From Rhynchosporium graminicola (Eukaryota > Ascomycota > Leotiomycetes > Helotiales > Ploettnerulaceae): DNA of 64,000 nt. Position 1 is the first letter of the stretch. Each line of letters opens with the position of its first letter. Positions 59,907 to 64,000 of the stretch are shown here, one piece after another. The notes under the pieces were generated by a model. The model worked only from the letters and a program-made list of their open reading frames with translations, did not search any database and was not told the origin of the DNA. The translations under genes were made by a program, and so were the position numbers. Where the stretch lies: NCBI GenBank assembly GCA_900074885.1, contig FJUW01000004.1, positions 434,001 through 498,000 of the forward strand, read 5' to 3'.

Positions 59907-61643
59907 TCATTGCGGTCCAGGAGCCTCATATATATGTCCAGATTTCGAAAGCACAGTACCAAGTCCCTTGTGGACTTCAGCCTGAAATGGCGCAAAAGGA
60001 ACACGCTCTCCATCTATACTGATGAAACCGTCTTCTTGATTTCTGGGGATGATGCGGTATCCTAGGACTTTGCGGTACCAGACTCCTGGCATGTCAAAGA
60101 AATTGCCGTTCTCTACAGCGAACATCATTTTCATCGCGTGGATGCGACTAATGTCGCCGTTGATACAGACAAGATCCATAAATCCATCATTGGGCAGGGC
60201 GCTGGAGAAGAAATTGGCATCAGCAGCCATGTATGCCATCTAAATTTGTAAGTATTGAGGTTTGGAGAAATTCGGGGCATCAAGGCTTACATTTCCACAA
60301 TAGAAATTCCCTAGTCTATCGTATGATACCAATTCCCATCCTTCAGGCAACTTGTCATTGATAGTCCCATATCTCAAGGGCGGGAGACTATCATCATTGA
60401 TACCACTACCCGTAGTTGCTGAAGCGTCATCCTCCAAGAGATGATGTGATCTATAGCCCCTTCGCTCAATCGCCGGTTCGAAGTTATTCTTTTCCCTCTT
60501 GTAGTGCTCCTTGATAGCTTGCTTATCATCGATAGCCACCTTAATAGCAATATCACAAGGATATACCATCTTGTTTATGAGTCGAACAAGGAAACCATAG
60601 GTGAATCTCTGGCCGCCCAAAAATCGTAGGTGCTCTGTCGCCAGATCTGACTCTGCCACTATTCCAACCGACTGTGACAGGAAGCTGAGTGTTCGATTGT
60701 CCCCTTGAGTAATTGATATCAGATCCAGAGGTGTCGGTATCCCCTTAATAATGGCCAAAGTCGCCAAACTGGGACTCTCTGTTCCAGTCAAGTTCCAGCT
60801 CATAGCGTTGCCACTTCCACCTGGGATATTGACTACCGCAATCTTGGATAACGCTTTCTTGGCATCTGTTCTCTTTCCCAAGCCATTGAAAACTTCATGG
60901 GGAAGTCCATCCCCAGAAACTGAGGCGATCACATCGAAAGACTCAATATCTAATTTCTCCGATATGGAAACGGCCTCTCCTGAATGTGTGGTTTTCACCA
61001 TGTCGACGACACAATTTGCCGCCCACAACAAAGGTTCCGCATCCCGGTGGTACCATTTCTCAGCACTACCTTTTCCACTGTGAGGGTTGACCAGCACCTT
61101 CACTCGTTTTCTCTTTTGCGATTCTCCATATGATCGATCTAATAGCCTATATGTCCACTTATTGACAAATTCCACCATCTGATACTCCACGGGATACTTT
61201 AAAGTCGCAGCACGAACAACGGTTTTCGACATAGGCTTCGCATATTGTAACGTGAGTTCGGAGTCCTTCAACTCGGCCCATAAGACATTGTAAAAGGGGA
61301 TTGCGCGTGTATTGGCGGTACCTGCAAGCTTGTCTTCAGCCAGAGTAAATATTCAGAAGGCGGATGATCCGGAGATGTACCCGATCCCCATAGTCTGCAG
61401 CAGTGACTCCGGATTTTCTCCTCGATCTCTTCGTCTGCCATAAACATTAGTACCTTATTCCACCGGAAGAGCTCTTCGAATTATACCTAGTACAATCAGA
61501 GAGTCTGTTCCTAGAGTGAGAGAGACGTTCCTGCCCAATGCCAAGGTAGCATCTGCAGCGAACGAGTTGCCGCGGTCTGCATCTTCAAAAGAAGTGGCAG
61601 GGTCGACAAATGGATTGTCAGAAGGCACTGAGGTCGTCGTCAT
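59907..61643 (-). CDS. LCB4: Sphingoid long-chain base kinase (sphingosine kinase family)
   Basis: Phosphorylates sphingoid long-chain bases with ATP, making signalling lipids at internal membranes. Exons 61643-61487, 61434-61381, 61321-60291 and 60239-59907, with introns of 52, 59 and 51 bp, give 524 residues, usual for fungal LCB4/LCB5. The first intron has a TACTAAT branch site. The DAGK catalytic domain shows VNPHSGKGSA (about 148-157), SVSGDGLPHEVFNGL (about 205-218) and NIPGGSGNAMSWN (about 235-247). A C-terminal segment with YCGNMAYMAADANFF is created across the third splice and is followed by NDGFMDLV. The N-terminal exon (MTTTSVPSDNPF) is less conserved; ATG 61643 is the first in frame. 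The second intron fits the family phrase TRAIPFYNVLWAEL. Intact and not RIP-altered. Confidence 0.93.
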
Positions 61644-62145
61644 ATCGTCAGTAACCTGGATAACCCTAGCATCCTCGTCGCAGAATTGCAATCAGTCGTT
61701 GGTATCTATAGGTGTAGTAGTAATAAATGCAATTAGAACAAGTGTGGATGGTGCAGGTGCTTATGCTTTATACGAAGAGAGCAAGGGTTGGGTTTGAGTG
61801 ACTCGGGTGAGTTTTGGTTTGGTCTAATGCGTGGGGATGATCAAAGTGACGTCCCGCACCGCACCACACCCGTTTGCCTGCAGATGCCGAGATACGATGT
61901 TACCGCCTCGTCTTTCTTAACAGGAAATATGAGGTTGTGTAACCGGACACAGCGATGCGAGATATCTGGTCTTCAATCTGGTTGGTTCGCTTTACAATGT
62001 AATATCTGCCGCAGTGAGAAATAGGCATGTTCGCCGAAGTTTGTTAACGAAGGAGAGGGGTTATATGGTGATCCGTCTGCAATTGGCCCGCATCCCGCTG
62101 TACTGTAGACACAGGCCTAGGTAGGCATTTGGCAGGTATACTTGG
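61644..62145. other. Upstream region of the LCB kinase gene
   Basis: Normal-composition DNA with promoter and 5' leader. Open frames at 61516-61797 and 61788-62024 are not supported by any motif. Confidence 0.6.
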
Positions 62146-62147
62146 TA

Positions 62148-63415
62148 CAGGTGGTAAATAATATACAAAACGTAGTCTGTGCGCTATTCTAGAGGTTTCT
62201 ACTATAAGGGGTCTCTACAAGGGTCTTATCTAATGATATATATATATTAATTCGCCGCTTTTCCGGCCAGAATTCACGACTTTCAGCATAGAATTATCAC
62301 TAAGTGTACCTACGCTTAAGACTCTGACGAGGCAGACCTCTCGAGATGAACGAATTCGCTATTAAACTCTCTATTTTGAAGCCGGCTAGACTTAAGATCA
62401 AATCTCCCTTTAATTAAACCTTACTCGACGTCAAGTATAGTACGCCTTATCGACTCGCCTTACTCCTTAGCACTATTTGAGAGGTCGAAGAGCTCACTTA
62501 AATACTCTATAACGAAAACACCTTATTAAATAGGTTACTAGCTTAAGGGCTAACCGCTGTACTCCCTAGGTCGAAATTCCTTCGATTTTGAAGTAGGATA
62601 TAGGCTTTTTTGCTATCCGTACTGCCTTTCAGAAGGAAAGCTTCACTCGACGGATTACACGCCGAAAACCTAACCTCTCTTATATAAATCAAATTACACG
62701 ACTTCAGTAGGCTATCGAGCACGAGAATTGGACAGAGGATCAGTAGTTTTCAGTCGTTTAGAGTGATAAGACGTGAGTATAACCTAGTAAACATACTAAG
62801 GAGTAGGTTACACGGAAGGTTAGCTACGAGGAGGAATACCACCCTGACTGCGTAGAGGCTCGATACTAGAGGAAGATCGGGTGGATATTCTAGGGCACGA
62901 TATCAGGGAAGTACGGCCGGCATAAGGGGTTATTTTAGGAGAAGGATTAGGAGACGATTAACGAAAGGTCTTACTCTGGAATTATCGTTCCTTTAATTCA
63001 AGAGCTCTTACTAGAGTACCCGGAACTTGAATTTCAATAAGATAACGCAAAAGGTCATGCTTCTAAGTTTATAACTTCTATATTTAAAGTAATAGGTATT
63101 ACTCCTATTTATTAGCCCGCGAACTCCCCTGATTTGAATCTAATTAAGATAATATAGGATAATATGAAAGATTATATTAAGATAAATTATCCTGAGGTAT
63201 ACTAGTCTTATAAGAGACTACGAGAAGTTATACTAGAAGCGTGGGAGTTAATAACACTTGAAAGGATTAGAGAATTAATTCGGGAAATACCAGAGAGATA
63301 TAAGGCAGTGATTAAAGCTGGAGGCGCCTATACAAAATACTAGAGAAAAGAATAAAAGCAGTATTGCCAAGTATCTAGTGTGCACGGCCTAGAATTATAC
63401 ATTATTTACCCATAG
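62148..63415 (+). mobile_element. Second Tc1/mariner-type element, decayed
   Basis: 1,268 bp between TA dinucleotides at 62146-62147 and 63416-63417. The ends are imperfect inverted repeats of about 45 bp: CAGGTGGTAAATAATATACA at the left against CTATGGGTAAATAATGTATA on the reverse strand of the right end. It carries transposase remnants on the plus strand and is of a different family from 8588-9878. Confidence 0.78.
62390..63345 (+). pseudogene. Tc1/mariner transposase, RIP-inactivated
   Basis: The catalytic half is readable: YGRHKGLF (about 62913), SYSGIIVPLIQELLLEYPEL (about 62970), EFQ.DNAKGHASKF with the second Asp (about 63029-63072), PANSPDLNLIKII (about 63116-63155), and a tail ending AVIKAGGAYTKY (about 63308-63343). 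TAA and TAG stand at expected Gln and Trp positions. The N-terminal half is frame-shifted or decayed. Confidence 0.75.
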
Positions 63416-63417
63416 TA

Positions 63418-64000
63418 CTAAGTATCTGCTCACATAATGATTCTGAGTTCACTAGGTACTGTAGATCTTCATTGCAGATCTAATTCGAAATACGAGCCAG
63501 CCTCCCTAGTCCTTGGGCTGTTGCTGTCTGTCTCTCGGAATAATTCAGAAATGGGGAAGCTTTTGTTGTGTTTTGACTCGCTTAGGCATGAATTTGGATT
63601 CATGAACCGCTGAAATATGAGAAATCCAAAGTGGATTGAAACTCCAAATGTGACACATAGTAGTTATGACTCTTACTAGAAATAGTTTTCATCTTTACTT
63701 TCGACAATTCCTTCGAGGATCTAGATAACTTATTTTTGCTTTTACAGCGCCGCTCAGGATTACACGCCAAAAGCGTGGCTGAATCCCATAACTCTCACCA
63801 CATGCTACGCCTATTGGCCGTGTCTGCTTCGGTCAAAGTATATCTCCAGCCTCTATCTTTCGTTACGGAGTATGCCTGCCTGAGACCTGATTGGAGACCC
63901 CCAAAGTCGAAGCGTGTGCATTCACGATTTATGTCGATACCTCACGCAATTTCTCCAACCTTATTCAAGCCTTTCAATGATCCGAGACTGAGCGCTAGCC
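63418..64000. other. Intergenic DNA, no gene recognised
   Basis: Normal composition with CA and TG common. No extended frame, RNA gene or repeat recognised up to the window end. Confidence 0.55.

Noticed and set aside
60751..61083. Plus-strand frame opposite the LCB kinase
   Set aside because: Antisense shadow of the conserved catalytic domain.
1..64000. CRISPR array, bacterial operon or tRNA/rRNA genes
   Set aside because: No regular spaced repeats and no cloverleaf or rRNA sequence seen; spliced genes and RIP show the DNA is fungal.

Overview
The window looks like a chromosome segment of a filamentous ascomycete (Pezizomycotina). Three spliced genes with short introns of 51 to 73 bp lie in normal-composition DNA. 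They are separated by about 45 kb of AT-rich transposon DNA carrying a saturating repeat-induced point mutation (RIP) signature: the first 300 bases hold no CA and only two TG dinucleotides, and the old transposon reading frames are broken almost only by TAA or TAG where Gln or Trp codons are expected. A leotiomycete is possible, but the sequence alone does not settle the species.

Layout. 1-4290: 3' part of a RIP-mutated chromodomain Gypsy element (G). 4291-8587: normal-composition island with an intact gene for a DIM-5/Clr4-type histone H3K9 methyltransferase (minus strand, 6045-7198, one intron). 8588-9878: Tc1/mariner element with about 63-bp inverted repeats. 9900-10043: small inverted-repeat element. 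About 10570-11678: hAT transposase remnant. 11679-48735: a nest of LTR retrotransposons. 49206-58404: Fot1/pogo-type element split by a complete Gypsy element H (50933-57673, target duplication CTACT). 58407-62147: normal DNA with convergent RRP1 (plus) and sphingoid-base kinase (minus) genes. 62148-63415: a second decayed Tc1/mariner element. 63416-64000: intergenic DNA.

The nest resolves from LTR ends and 5-bp target duplications. Copia A (from 11679) was entered by a minus-strand Gypsy (#1; left LTR 16629-16994, right LTR remnant 48383-48735). Gypsy #1 received Copia E (17888-24044), Gypsy F (3' part 24045-25769), Copia B (26008-41462, CTCTA on both sides) and Gypsy D (41806-48376, TTAAA on both sides). 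Copia B was split by Gypsy #2 (26449-33683, GTAAG/GTGAG), and Gypsy #2 by a solo LTR of the Copia E family (32162-32654, TTAAT). Copia E has unmatched flanks, best explained by recombination between two copies that deleted the DNA between them.

The most unusual signal is a set of long reading frames antisense to pol, placed between the end of pol and the 3' LTR, in three retrotransposon families: three copies in the Gypsy #1/#2/H family, one of about 560 codons in Copia B, and one with a DIL tandem repeat in Gypsy G. They show the same RIP-type stops as pol, so they were probably protein-coding before mutation. A second point of interest is that the gene for the enzyme class that marks RIP-mutated DNA as heterochromatin itself lies between blocks of such DNA.
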